64,000 bases of DNA from Anniella stebbinsi (GCA_029215795.1 JARDYH010000001.1:297048654-297112653); one strand, 5' to 3'. Shown: positions 36,609 to 48,642, counted from the first letter of the stretch. Notes: a model not told the origin generated them from the sequence alone. A program made the numbers and translations.

Positions 36609-37018
36609 TGAAATGAAATAAACAAACAAACAAAACAGTGACTTCAGCAGTGGCACAAATAAACAGCGTTTGCATCTCCTGCACACAGTACACTTTTCTC
36701 AATTTATGTTTTAGCATTAATCAGCCATAATGGATGCTATTTTCTGAACAAGTTCTATAATACCTCTTTAGCATCAGATTGTTGCGAGAACTACGGAAGC
36801 TGTAAGAGCACATATTGCAACTAGTTGCGACAAAAAACACAGGGAAATGTGCAAATTAGTTGTCTCCAATCTGTTGTTCACATGGTTTCACATGATTGAA
36901 ATTAAAAACATCAGATACTTTTATATAATATTTACATATACTGGAGAAAAGCAGGATTGATGTATAGACAGAGGTGATCACAAGGTACTACACCTGCAAA
37001 ATCTTCAAATTCAGTGGA
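36609..37018. other. spacer between direct repeats
   Basis: AT-rich sequence between the two 60-bp direct repeats. No gene, inverted ends or known repeat is seen. Confidence 0.4.
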
Positions 37019-37077
37019 GTTGGATATCGAGTAGAATTTATTTATTTATTTTGGCTCACTGGGATATGAACTACAAT
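37019..37077 (+). repeat. 60-bp direct repeat, copy B
   Basis: GATATCGAGTAGAATTTATT...TTGGCTCACTGGGATATGAA. Partner of 36549-36608. Confidence 0.8.
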
Positions 37078-37283
37078 TATACCAAGCTTTGTACAGTATG
37101 TTGGTTTATCATCTGTTTTCAATACTGGCCATAAAACTTTAGTTATTGGGGAGTTCAAAAGTACAGCAAATAAATAAATAAAATATTTCCTAGTCCCATG
37201 ATTGAATTGCCCAAAGGACTAAGGATCTGAGCAAGCTGTTTGCACTCCATCCTTTAAGACAAGAAGGGGAATCTGCACAGTTC
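37078..37283. other. no feature
   Basis: Short unique spacer. Confidence 0.4.
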
Positions 37284-38254
37284 GGTTCCCTCTACAAGAT
37301 TTCAGTTTGACGCCTGGTAGCCCGATTATGCACATCTCCTCACAATCGCTTTTACGCCTAATACCTATATACGAGAGGCGCTGAAGCGCATTACTGGCTG
37401 TATGAAACTCACTTTAAAGTTGTTGACATGCGTGCAAATGTTGCTGAAAGTAATGTGCTTTGTCCCGGGAAACTGCCCAAACAGGTTTTGCACCCTTTAT
37501 TCTCCCCACCTACCAGATCTCCCACCTTTGGTTTCCTAGGTTACCTGTGGAATGATGTGGTTAACCTGTTTGGCTAGAGTGATCTGATAAAATCCAGGTC
37601 AGGGCTCATGTAACTTTAACAGTTGCAGAGAAAAGGGAATTTCAGCCAGTGTCATTTGTATGCAATTAGTTCCTGGTGAAATTCCCTCTTCATCACAACA
37701 GTTAAAGTTGCAGGGGCCCTGCCTTCTTTTGTATATGGTCACTCTAGTATAGTGCCTGCAACTTTAACTGTTGTGATCAAGAGGGAATTTCACCACGGAC
37801 TAATTGCATACAAATGACACTGGCTGAAATTCCCTTTTCTCTACAACTGTTAAAGTTACATGAGCCCTGACCTGGATTTTATCTGGTCACCCTAATGCAG
37901 GCAAGCATGAAAACACCCTCCCCCTGTCCACCCCCCTTTCCCTGCTTCCCGTCTCTCAGGAACCCAGCAAGAAGCGAGGGTACGAGTTGTCTAAGTGGAT
38001 CACTAATTAGCCACACATACGCATGACAACAAGACCATCTGATCGTTAATGCGCCTCCTCACAAAATTGTTTACACAGACATAAGGCACTCTTACACCCG
38101 TGGTAAATTAAAACTCGCTATTTAACACGCATTCGAAAATGCGAATAATCGGAGATAAAACGTGCCTGGACCCCTAATTTATGCTCCGCTCTTGTAGAGG
38201 TAAATTTGGTAATGCGCCTTAAAAGAGCTTTAAATCGCTCTTGTAGAGGCACCC
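37284..38254 (+). mobile_element. GCGC element, copy 7, long variant with nested MITE
   Basis: It starts GGTTCCCTCTACAAGATTTC and ends CTCTTGTAGAGGCACCC. TTC lies directly on both sides (37281-37283, 38255-38257), a 3-bp target duplication. The interior holds a segment shared with copy 2 (AGATCTCCCACCTTTGGTTTCC) and a 316-bp palindromic MITE at 37577-37892. About 330 bp of family sequence at the ends brackets the extra DNA. Confidence 0.8.
37577..37892. mobile_element. 316-bp palindromic MITE, copy 3
   Basis: Nested inside GCGC copy 7. The ends GAGTGATCTGATAAAATCC and GGATTTTATCTGGTCACCC are flanked by TA. Again exactly 316 bp by my count. Confidence 0.85.
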
Positions 38255-38700
38255 TTCTTGAACCCCATAAATTTTCAGTTTCTGCTATTAGGCTTGGGCA
38301 GAAGCTCAGCCATGGCCCTTAAGACCCAGCTCTGCCTTGATGCCAAACTTGCCTTACCAAAATAACTCAACAAATTAAATTATTGTGCCCCTCATGAAGT
38401 TTTCTACAAAAACACATTGGACAATTTAATATTACATTAAAGTCCCTTATTATTTTTCAGTACCATTTTGATGCATGCCCATCTCTCTCTTTTTTGCTCT
38501 TTTGTATTTAATGCTCCCTCTTTTTGTTTTTCTTTCTCTTTCTATTCATCTGTGGCTCTTCCAGGCACAGTCTACTTTTGAGGCTTCTCAGCCTTTTCCC
38601 TTGATTCCAAATCTCAAAACTTAAGGACATTCTTACAATACCTCCATCTGGCTCCCTTGTTCCAATTTTGGCAAGTTCTGTTCTCCTGAGAACCAGTGTA
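38255..38700. other. no gene seen
   Basis: Unique spacer ending in CCAGTGTA (38693-38700), which is repeated at the far end of the L1 (44291-44298). Confidence 0.4.
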
Positions 38701-38817
38701 CTTTTTAAAAAAATTTAAATTTAATTTTCAACATATAACAACATAAAATAAACATAATACATAAACAAAACCTCAAAATCCCCCCTGTGCTCCCCTACCC
38801 TTGAGACCTTCAATGCT

Positions 38818-41800
38818 CTAATATATTATACATTTTTTCCAAAATTGCAACGATTCTTTTGAAGGTGTACAACCTCTCCCCTTTACTAAAACATATTCTA
38901 TAAATGTTCCCCAAATACTTTCAAAATCATTCTTTTTGGGTAATCCCATCCTAACTTTAATTTTACACGTTGATCTATCATTAATTGCAATATCCCACAC
39001 TCCTTTATACCATTCTTCTATACTATAATTCTCTTGTCTTTTCCAATTCTTAGCTATCATTAATCTAGCCAGTGTCAGGAGGTTGTTTATCAGTTCTCTT
39101 ATATTATTATTCCCATATTCTTTATCAAACATCGCCAATAAAGCTAAATTTGGACTTGCTTCCACTTTCTTACCCATTTCACTTATTTCTTTAAAAACTC
39201 TTTTCCAATTTTTTTGTACATACTCACATGTCCTCCACATATGGAAATATGTCCCCACTTCCTGACAACCCCTCCAGCATAGCTTTGACATTTTCATATC
39301 TATCTGATGTAATCTTACGGGAGTGAGATACCATCTCCAAATTATTTTATAATGATTTTCTTTTATCCTTATTGAAGACAACTTTAAAGTTCTTAGTTCC
39401 CATATCTTCCCCCAGTTATCCTCAGTAATTTGTTTTTTTAAATCTTCTTCCCAGAATGTTTTCAAAATTTCTTTTTGCTTTCCCTCCTCTAACAATATAT
39501 TATATATTTCACTTATTATATCTTTTTTACTTTTATTTTCCCCCTCCTTCTCTCTTGACTTAATTAACTTTTCAAATCTTGTTTCCTTTCTACAGTCCTT
39601 ATTTTTCTTTTTCCATTTCTGTGTCCATTGTTCCAATTGTATACACTTAAACCATAATTTTTTTTGCCCTCTTAAAACTTCTTCTATTGCTTTTTGTTAA
39701 CCAATCTCTTCAGCCAATCTTTCACTTTAATTATTTTTTCCCCTCAATAGCCCTTCCAATTCTCTTCTCAAATTACCTGGGAAGTTCTCCAGTAGAACAA
39801 CTGGGGTTAGAGGAGAAATTCCTGGTATTAATTTCTTTTTATACTTTCCCCAAATTTCTATGATATTTCTTAGGATGGGATTTTCCATATCCTTCAGTTG
39901 ACTCTTTTGTATTTTACTAAAAAAAATATTTTGTAACTCTAACTCTATTTCTCCTGTCTGCGTCTCTAACCATTCTAAATCCTCTTTTTCTACTATACTA
40001 TTTATAACGTATCTTAATTGATTAGCTATATAATACATCTTTATATTCGGGAGTCCCAGCCCTCCTTTCTTTTGAGTCTTATACCATTTCATTTTATTAA
40101 TTCTTGCTTTTCTATCTCCGTTACAATAATTATTTATCATACTTTGCCAACTTCTTATTTCTACTTCTGTTATTTTAATTGGTAACATTCTAAACAAAAA
40201 AATTAATCTTTGGTAATATTTTCATTTTGATAACCGCTATTCTACCAAACCATGAATGCTTTAATTTCCTATAAGCCTCTAACTTCTTCATTATCTGTTT
40301 TTTTAAACTACTAAAATTTATTTCCTCTAATTTTTCTAAATCTTTCGTAATATAAACTCCTAAATAGCGCACTATATTTGTAATCTTCAAATCAAGTTTT
40401 AAACTACACTCGTCCCTTTCTTCTTTGTCATAATTAAATAACATCATTTCTGATTTCCCCCATATTACCTGTAATTCTGTATTCTCTCCAAATTCTCTCA
40501 AATGTTGTTTTATTTCTTCTATGCTTTCCCTCGGATTTTCTAATGTCAATAAAGTATCATCCGCAAACATATTAATTTTTATTTTATCTTCCCCTCCTAT
40601 TCCCTTCAGTCTCTCATCTTCCCTAATAACATTTCCCAATATTTCTATAACAATTGCAAATAATATTGGGGAGAGAGGACACCCTTTTCTTGTTCCTCGG
40701 GCTAAGGTAATTTGTTGTGTTAAACCATCATTTACCATTACCTCCACCTTATTGTTTGCATAAAGCTGATTAATCACTCCCATGAACCTTTCTCCAAAAC
40801 CAAATATCTTTATAATTGTTTTTAGCGCCGGCCATTCCACGCAATCAAAGGCTTTAAAAATATCTAAAGCTATCAACCCTGCTTTTAAATTCCTTCTTTT
40901 AATAACATTTATTATATTCAATACTCTCCCTATTAGATTGGGCATTTGCCTCTCTGGAATAAATCCACATTGATCCTTTTTTATATACTTATTTATAAAG
41001 GTATTCAATCTTGTTGCCATGATTCCTGTAAATATTTTAGAACCTTGATTAATTAAAGAAATAGGTCTATATGATGCTGGGTCCGTTAAATCCTTATCTG
41101 GTTTCGGGATTAGTATTATCAACGAATGTTCCCACGATGGCGGAGTCTTCTCTCCCTTTATTATATTATTATACTTTTTTTTCATTTTTGGTACTAAAAA
41201 CTCTTTAAATATCTTATAATATTCCGGTCCCAGCCCATCTACTCCTGGAGATTTCCCTCCTTTCAGTTTATCAATAATTCCCTCTATTTCTTTTTCAGTC
41301 ACTAATGCTTCCGTATAATCCCTATCCTTGCCTTGTAATCTTATCTTCCAATTCTTCTCTATATATTCCTGTATTCTTGTCTGTGGGCCCGCTTCTGATG
41401 TATGCAATTTCTGATAAAAATCTTCAAAAAAATTTAATTTATCTTTCATTAAATTACAGCTTTTCCCAGTTTTATCTTTAATTGTCCCTATTATATTTTT
41501 TTCCTTCTTTGATTGCGTGGATCTTGCCAGCATTTTAGAATTTTTGTTGCTATATTCAGAGAAATTCCTTTTCAAATATATTAATTCTTTTTGGACTCTC
41601 TCTATATCCTTTACCTCAAGTTCTTTCTTTTTTGCTTGGAGTTGAGCATATATATGCTTATACTTATTTGTTCTAAATTGTTCCTCTAATTCCTTAATCT
41701 CCTCTTCAATCTTTTTACTATGTGCTTCTTGTTGTCTTTTTAGTTTACACAATTCTCTAATACATATCCCTCTTACTACTGCTTTCATCGTGTCCCAAAC

Positions 41801-42641
41801 TATCCCCTGCGAGTTTACCCGTTTCACTTATTTCCCATATAGTCTGTATTTCCTTCTTCATTTTTTCCACAATATTTTTATAACTTAGAATTTTAGTATC
41901 CAATCTCCACCTTTTTGCTTCCCTATAATCTTTCTTTATTTTAATATCCATGCTCATTAATGCGTGATCTGAAACCTTAATTACTCCTATTTCACAGTCC
42001 ATAATCTTAGAAAGCATATTCTTTGAGACAAATATATAGTCAATCCTGGAAAAACTCTTATGTTTTGATGAATAAAAGGTATATTTCTTTTCTTCTGCTT
42101 TTACTATTCTCCAGACATCCTTCAATTCTCTTTGTTCCATTACTTTGGCTAAACCCGTTTTCCCAATACCTTTTATAGTATCTTTATCTTTCATTTTGTC
42201 CATCACCATATTAAAGTCTCCAGCCATTACAATATTTGCTTTCTCTACATTCCCCATATTGCTAAACATTTTATCATAAAAATCTATTTGCTTTTCATTT
42301 GGAGCATATACATTAACCAATACATATTTTTCATCCCCCATGAAACAGTGTAAAATAATAAATCTTCCCAAAACGTCCTTTACCACTTTAACCACATTAA
42401 GTGCACATTTTTTAGAAATTATTATCGCAACTCCTCTTGCTTTAGATGTCCCATATGCTTTCTCATATACACCCAAATTCCTCATTTTAAGTTCATTTCT
42501 ACCATCTTCCTTTTGATGTGTTTCTTGTAAAAATATTATATCAGCTTTCCTTTTATTCAACAACCCTTCAGTCCTCTTTCTTTTAACAACACTACCCAGC
42601 CTATTAACATTTAAAGTTATCAATCTTACTTTATTTTCCAT
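38818..42641 (-). pseudogene. L1 ORF2: endonuclease, reverse transcriptase, Cys-rich C-terminus (frameshifted)
   Basis: In three frames. The apurinic-type endonuclease (42641-41757) has TLNVN, FLQETH, MAGDFN, SRIDYIF and VSDHAL, so the expected catalytic Asn, Glu, Asp, Asn and His are present. A frameshift near 41825 leads to the 545-codon RT segment (41827-40190). There ALDIFKAFD lies at about residues 320-328, GTRKGCPLSPILF at 378-390 and the catalytic FADD at 421-424. A second frameshift near 40195 leads to 40197-39727. A stop interrupts before 39636-38818, which holds the C-terminal Cys motif (CWRGC, then His and Cys: Cx3Cx7Hx4C). Few lesions suggest moderately recent insertion. The protein would nick target DNA and prime reverse transcription; this copy cannot make it as read. 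Confidence 0.92.
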
Positions 42642-43006
42642 ATCTCCATTCTTAATTTTTTTTGTAGGTCTCCTAATGTGACACAATTACCCCCTCCTTA
42701 CCTCCCCCCTCCCTCCACATATAACCCCCATTTCCCCCCCTTCAACCTCAGGTTTCCCCGGGCGGTGGCTCCCATCCTCCTCTTCTTAGGACCCTTCGGG
42801 GGGGGGGGGGCGGCAAACATCCCGCATGGAACCAAAGCAGAATTCCCCCTCCCTTTACTCTTCTTGCTATCCCTCTTTAATCTATATCTCAGTCACAAAC
42901 TGCTTCCTCCTGCTGCCCCTTTTTCTTCTCTTTCTTGTTCCTGCCTCCCATTGGTGTCATTCTCCATCAGGCCCAGGCTCCGCAGAAGATCCATTCCTTG
43001 CTCACA

Positions 43007-43918
43007 CTATGTTATTCTGTGTTGTTTCCCCTGGTACATAAATCTCAAGAATACTGGATATCCCCAGCTATAAACAATTGAATTCTTCCGCAGGGTAGTT
43101 GTACACAGCTTTACACTTTTCCTCCATTGAACTGCTTGAATACATAGATCATTGTAAACCTGTATTTGTGAAGACTGGAACATCAATTGCCCAGCACGTC
43201 TAATGGCTTGCATCAATTTTTCTTTTTTGTAAAAACTGGCAAATCTTACTATTATGTCCCTTGGGAACATTCCACCCCTTTTAGGTCCAACTCTGTGGAT
43301 TCTTTCAATATCTGCATCATCCCATGTCATTTGAGGATCCATCTCCTTAATCCATTCCATTAGCTTGTCTTTCAGAATCTTTGAGTTTTCCCCCTGCTGT
43401 TCCTGGAAGGATCTGATGCGAATATTCATTCTTCTGTCTCTATCTTCCATAGAAATTAGGCGTAAGTCCATTTCTTGTAGAATTATTTCTTGCTTTTTTA
43501 TCTTATCTTTGTTCTGATCTGTTTGCTGCTCCAAAGATACAAGTTTGTCATTAATCATTTGAAGACCGTTTTGTAACTCCGATTGAGATTTCTGGATCTT
43601 TTTAACCTCCTGCATAAGCTCATTCTTCTGCTTATCCAGCATGTCTTGAATTCCAGCCAGTAAAACTTCAGAGGACATTTGCTCAGTTTGTGGTTTCATT
43701 GTTTTGGGTACTGCTCCTGGCTTAGCTCCATTTTTATGATTCCCACTTCCGGTTTGGCCCGCTTTCCCATTCGTCATGACTGCCTCTAAATTTTCTGAAT
43801 TCTTCCTAGTCAGACGGGACCAGCTCTTATCAGATGGGTGAGATTTGGATCTAGTCCACCTCGGTGGTGAAATTTTCCCACTTCTACCCCTTTCTCTGCT
43901 CATCTGGCATCCAGCCAA
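43007..43918 (-). CDS. L1 ORF1 protein (RNA-binding, coiled coil)
   Basis: 303 residues, uninterrupted, close to typical L1 ORF1p size. The N-terminus is basic and Ser/Lys-rich. Residues about 85-158 form a heptad-like coiled coil (LLAGIQDMLDKQKNELMQEV onward) that would trimerise the protein. An RRM-like domain follows at about 161-245, starting DRRMNIRIRSF and including IERIHRVGPKRGG and PRDIIVRFASFYKKEKLM. The C-terminal domain runs to 303. In L1 this protein coats the element RNA and acts as a nucleic-acid chaperone in the cytoplasmic ribonucleoprotein. It precedes ORF2 by 365 bp, a longer gap than in human L1. It is still open although ORF2 is broken. Confidence 0.9.
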   Translation of the reverse strand: MAGCQMSRERGRSGKISPPRWTRSKSHPSDKSWSRLTRKNSENLEAVMTNGKAGQTGSGNHKNGAKPGAVPKTMKPQTEQMSSEVLLAGIQDMLDKQKNELMQEVKKIQKSQSELQNGLQMINDKLVSLEQQTDQNKDKIKKQEIILQEMDLRLISMEDRDRRMNIRIRSFQEQQGENSKILKDKLMEWIKEMDPQMTWDDADIERIHRVGPKRGGMFPRDIIVRFASFYKKEKLMQAIRRAGQLMFQSSQIQVYNDLCIQAVQWRKSVKLCTTTLRKNSIVYSWGYPVFLRFMYQGKQHRIT

Positions 43919-44290
43919 CGGTTACGAAGTTCGGTCTTTCTACCACCTCTTGCTTAGATCCTTGCTAATTAGTTAATAATGTCCAGTATTCTCAGTATAT
44001 ATCCAATTATTCTTTGCTTTAGTTTGAAGTTGTATCAACAAAGATAAGTACACTTCCTCCGTTTCACTTCCCAGCCTTGGCAACTCTCCCAGACTCATTA
44101 AGCATTTAATAGTTCTGCCGATTTATTTAAAGCTCCGCAGTTATCTTTCCCTTATTCTGTAGAGAATCCCATAACAAGCACAGCTTTCGACTTACAGTTT
44201 TGAGTTCTTATAGATGGGATATTATTCTTTTTAGTTTTTATCACATGGGAGGAGAGACAATCCCAATCCGTTTACTCCACACCAGATATC

Positions 44291-44561
44291 CCAGTGTATT
44301 GTAGTGGATATAATGTCAGATTCAGAGTGTTTCCAGACAAAGGGCTCCTAATGCTATGAATTACAAGGCATTGTGCAGCTATTTTATCTTTTCTTTCTTA
44401 ACAGATTTTCTGCAGTTCAAAAAAAGATGGAAGTGGTGGGAAAACATGGCAGGGTTACAAGTAGAAGATGACAAAGTGTGGATGCACACATACCCATAAA
44501 ATGTAGTGAATGAGGCAGGGTGATGGCAAGATAAAAGCCTCTTCTGGAAGCACACTAAGGC
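44291..44561. other. no gene seen
   Basis: Spacer beginning with the right L1 target duplication CCAGTGTA. Confidence 0.4.
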
Positions 44562-45090
44562 TGTGTTCAGACAACATGATAGTCAATGGTGGGGTAATAA
44601 TCATCTCAACAGTTGATTATCTAGGGGGTACTCCCCACACAACATGATAATAATCAATTGTGGTGAGGATTGGAATCAGTGTTGAGTTGACTATTAGTCC
44701 GCACTGAGTTGACTTGCTCATCCCCCCTCTCTCCCCCCCTCAGTCCTCCCACTAGTACCCCATCAGCCATTGCTGCCGAAAATGTATCCTACCAGCTGGA
44801 CTAGAGTGGCAGCCACTGCTTTGAGAACTCTTGCTTTGCAACTCTGTGGCTGACAAAATAACCAATGGTGGCTGAGGAAATAACCAATGGTGCCGTCCAC
44901 ATAACACAATAACCAATGGTGGTTCAAATAGTAAACTCTGCACTGCTTTGGTTATTTGCATTGGTTATTTCAGCCAAATAACCAACTATTGGTTAAAAAT
45001 CTCCCTCCACACAACATGATAACCCATGGTGGGTTAAATAACCAACCATTGACTATTTAAACCACCATTGGTTATTGTGTTGTATGAACC
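44562..45090. mobile_element. TIR MITE with internal AATAACCAATGGTGG repeats
   Basis: It starts GGCTGTGTTCAGACAACATGATA and ends in TATTGTGTTGTATGAACCCA, an imperfect inverted repeat. Variants of AATAACCAATGGTGG/AACCATTGGTTATT recur many times at 44862-45075 in both orientations. Non-coding. Relatives lie at 16626, 33061 and 45178. Confidence 0.65.
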
Positions 45091-45177
45091 CAATGAAAAA
45101 CTAAGGACAATTAAGTTAATGTCCCTGCTTAGCAATTTAACTCAATAGGGAAAGTTGGATAAACTACTATTTCTCTG

Positions 45178-45688
45178 GCTCAGTTCGGACGATACATTAG
45201 GCAACTGAGGAAAGGGGGAACAATTGTCCGTTGTGTTGCTTATTGTGTCATCTGAAGGGCAGCACACAACGCACACACAACTGACAGTACGTTAATCAGG
45301 CACTTTAAACAATGGAGCGAAACAACGGGCTTGCACGTTGTTTAGCCCTAAGCCCCATTGTTTAAAGTGTTGTTTGAATTCAGCCCCCCCTCTCTCCGTG
45401 GACTATTCTGTTTTGGAATAGAGTTCTGCTGCCTAGAGCAGCCAAAAAACCCCAGCCACTCTATGCAGCCGGCAGAACTCACGGTGCATGCTGAGATATG
45501 GCTGGGGGACACATGGAGGAGAAGCTGCAACCAAAATGGCCGCCGCAAGTTCCTTGTAGCCAGGGCGTTTGCCGGTTCCAAGCAGCGCCAGCTGCAGTGT
45601 GTCGTCTGTGGAGCTCCTCCTGCCTAACGTACAGTCAGTTCGTTATTTACCCCTCCGTTGCTTAATATGTCGTCCGAACTGAGCCATT
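45178..45688. mobile_element. 510-bp TIR element (GGCTCAGTTCGGACGA)
   Basis: GGCTCAGTTCGGACGATACA at the left is matched by ATATGTCGTCCGAACTGAGCC at the right, a clear terminal inverted repeat. Inner inverted segments (GGCACTTTAAACAATGG/CCATTGTTTAAAGTG) lie at 45299-45371. No clear target duplication. Overlapping frames inside (45348-45627) are not recognisable proteins. Confidence 0.75.
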
Positions 45689-45772
45689 GTCTAACCTACT
45701 TCACAGGAATATTCTCGGGTGTGGGATAAAAGAGAATAAGCCCTAGATGTGATGGAATTGGCTTTATTTCTA

Positions 45773-45885
45773 AGGCCCTGTTCAGAAGTCACCTGAAACC
45801 ACCGCTTTAACCATGGTGAATAAGGCAAATAGCCATATTCTCCATGGTTAAAGCCGTGGTCTAAGGTGTCTTCTGAACAGGACCA
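45773..45885. mobile_element. 113-bp palindromic MITE
   Basis: GGCCCTGTTCAGAAGTCACC pairs with GGTGTCTTCTGAACAGGACC, and inner CTTTAACCATGG pairs with CCATGGTTAAAG. A solitary end lies near 9168. Confidence 0.8.
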
Positions 45886-46051
45886 AAGTCTGATTAATAC
45901 AAGTTGTCCAGTTTTAAATTTTCAAAAACCAGAGCTTCTTCCCTTCCAGTCTCAAAAAGTGTTTAATTGTATTATTGTGATTGGTTTCTTATGGAGGACA
46001 ATTTATCTCACACAGGTACTCAAATGTGTATTTAGGTCATGTAGAAAGAGT

Positions 46052-46664
46052 GGAATCTACCATATTTCATTGATTCTAAAATGCACTTTTTCTCCCATGT
46101 TTACATCTATAAAAACGTGGTGTGTCTTAGAATCGATGGCATCTTGCAATCGTGGGATTTCTCCCACGTTTTGCAGAATGCACTAGGGCTCTGCATGCCC
46201 CCCGCGACTCACCCTAGCGGTCAGAAGTCCCCCCTCCCCCCTTACCTTGATCGCTGCCGCCTCAGTCTGGGAAGTCTTCAGTATTGGGAAGGAGGCCACG
46301 ATCTCGGAAATCTCGCAAGATCTTGGCCTCCTTCCCAGTACTGAAGCCTTCCCAGGCCAAGGCAGCAGCGATCAAGGTAAGGGGGAGGAGGGACTTGCGT
46401 GGCCCTAGCCCTAACCCTCCCCCCTCCCCTCCATCACTGTCGCCCCTCCTCATTGCCACCGCTGCTGCTCCGCGCTGCTGGCAACGCTATCCTCATTACT
46501 GGGAATGAAGCCTTGCCAGGCCGAGGCGAGCGCTGGCAGCGGTGTGGAGCGGCAGCGAAGACGGGCGATGGCGATGGAGGTGAGGGAGGAGGGGGGAAGG
46601 GGTGCTGAAATTAAGGTGCGTCTTACAATCAATGCCGTCTTACATTCGATGAAATACTTGATCA
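46052..46664. mobile_element. non-autonomous DNA transposon ('GTCTTAGAATCGATG' type)
   Basis: The left end CCATATTTCATTGATTCTAAAATGCAC and right end GTGCGTCTTACAATCAATGC ... GTCTTACATTCGATGAAATACTT are imperfect inverted repeats. The interior is GC-rich and holds an inverted pair (GGGAAGGAGGCCACGATC/GATCTTGGCCTCCTTCCC) at about 46287-46337. The overlapping frames are GC-driven, not genes. Confidence 0.6.
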
Positions 46665-48284
46665 TATAGATAGAGTGAAATCATGATTCTACCCCTATTG
46701 GCATAAGGTTTTAAAACTCCAAACTTCTCAGATTGCTGCACCATGTATTCCGCCCTGAATTTTTGAGGATGAATAGGATATAAATGTACTAAATAAGTAA
46801 AACTAAGAACATCCACAAATCTATTGCATCTTTGATAATTCTTATTTGATATATGCCATAATCAATCAGTTCAAAATAATTCACTTTAAATTAACTTTTC
46901 AATGCCTCAACCCAGGTACAGTGTGCATTCGTGAAAGACAAGCATATGACTAATATAATGTTATTCTGCATTAATGGTTTAATCCATAAAGCATGCAAAA
47001 GCACATTCACACTCATAACATTATGCTATCATTAACATATAAAATATTACCAAAAAAAATTGTTATGGCAAATTGGCAAATCAGAGTATTCAAGCACCTA
47101 GTTTGTACCCGGGCTTTGAGGACAGCTAATATTTACTAATTTATTAGAATCTGGATAATAGGACCAAATGCAAGGCTAAGCAATAGAAAGGATGGTAGCC
47201 TCATTAATGAATGCAGCCAGCTGAGAAGTACAAGTATGTGTTCAGTGAAAACCTTCATGTTTGAGACATTATTATACTAATTGCCTCAGCATCCATGTCC
47301 AGTTAATATTAGCAACCATAATAGGTGCAAAAGAGTCTATTGCATTCAATGGCAGAACTGCTGTTGAGTTTAATGGACTTGGAATGTGTCCAAAGTATAA
47401 TACAGAACTTGCTCTTTTAGAGTTATTAGCCTGTCTGTAACAATCCAAGCAATTAAACTTTGGAGAAAAATCTGTGCTTCACATACAAAATAGATAAGTG
47501 AATACTGTTGTTTGTTGGAACATTTTAGCCTTGTTCATGAGAACAGTTACTTTAGTTTGATAAACATTTAACTCCTGTTGTATTCTCATTGAAGGTGCAT
47601 AATGTAGGTGATAATTTACCAAGCAATATGTAGCATAGAGACATTCACACACATGAGGGAATCAATAACCTCAAGACTCTCCACATGTGGAAAGAAAATG
47701 TTATACTATGTTGCTTTCCTTGTTGTTAACTTGTCTTCACTAAATGGACAGGCATTGTGGGGGGTTAGCATACAGCTGGACACAAAATGTACAGTTGGGG
47801 GGAAAGTGTGCAGTTGGAAAAATGGGGAGAAATCAGACTTACGTTATATGCATATGTTTAATAAGAATTTAAAGTACAGGCAATGTAAGGGAGGGTAGAA
47901 TGCATTCATCTAAAAAAGTGAAAGAAAGGGGGACAGTGTTACTGGAGTAACAATGAGCTTCCATGAAATCCAATGCACCAAAGCCTGCCTTCCCAATGGA
48001 GGGGGTAAAGATTCCAGGGGAGTTGAAGGAGAGAGACAGAGAGAGACAGAGAGAGAGAGAGATCCAAAACAGCTGAAAGAGGAGAATGGAAAAAGTAAAA
48101 AAGAAAGAAAAAGGATTGTTAAACTGATTGTATTGGCATTGTATATGTTTGTTATTTCTTTCTTTTATAAGCACTTGACTCTGTCTATTCTATGCCTTGA
48201 GTATACTTAATGTCTGCCGGTCTGTGGAAGTTAAGGATGGGGAAACAACCAGGTAGTTGACCCACATCAATAAGGGATGTCTGT
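46665..48284. other. no gene; GA-rich repeat at 48026-48061
   Basis: AT-rich unique-looking DNA. A GAGAGACA/GA repeat lies at 48026-48061. The frames around it are low-complexity. Confidence 0.45.
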
Positions 48285-48639
48285 GGCTGCCTCTACAAGA
48301 GAGGTTTAAAGCTCTTTCAAGGCGCTTAAAAAAATTTACCTCTACAAGAACGGAGCGCAAATCGGGCATAGAGGCGCGTTATCTCTCCGATTATGCGCAT
48401 TATCGAATGCACGATGAACAGCGAGTTTTATTTTGCTCTGGACGTTAAAGCGCATTTTGACTATGTGAACAAGCGATTATGCGCATTAACTACTTGTAAA
48501 GCGCATTTTGGTCATCCCTTAATGCGCTTCGCCGCCTCTCGCTGCCTCTCGTGCAGAGGTAATAGGTGTAAATGCGCTTCTGCGATTATGCCCATAATCA
48601 GCTAACCAGGCGCAAAAGCAAATCCTTGTAGAGGGGACC
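48285..48639 (-). mobile_element. GCGC element, copy 8
   Basis: It starts GGCTGCCTCTACAAGAGAGG and ends ATCCTTGTAGAGGGGACC, close in sequence to copy 6. It lies just three bases outside the left target duplication of the large hAT transposon. Confidence 0.85.
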
Positions 48640-48642
48640 TGG

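Larger units (their letters stand above)
38701..44290 (-). mobile_element. near full-length L1 LINE with 8-bp candidate target duplication
   Basis: A 5.6-kb L1-clade non-LTR retrotransposon on the minus strand. Its order is: 5' leader (about 43919-44290), ORF1 (43007-43918), a 365-bp inter-ORF spacer, ORF2 (42641 down to 38818, broken), a short 3' UTR and an A-rich end (poly-T on the plus strand at 38702). CCAGTGTA occurs immediately outside both ends (38693-38700 and 44291-44298), consistent with target-site duplication and a complete insertion. The inter-ORF spacer contains a long C/G homopolymer (about 42798-42812). It is inactive as read because ORF2 carries at least two frameshifts and one stop. 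Confidence 0.92.
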
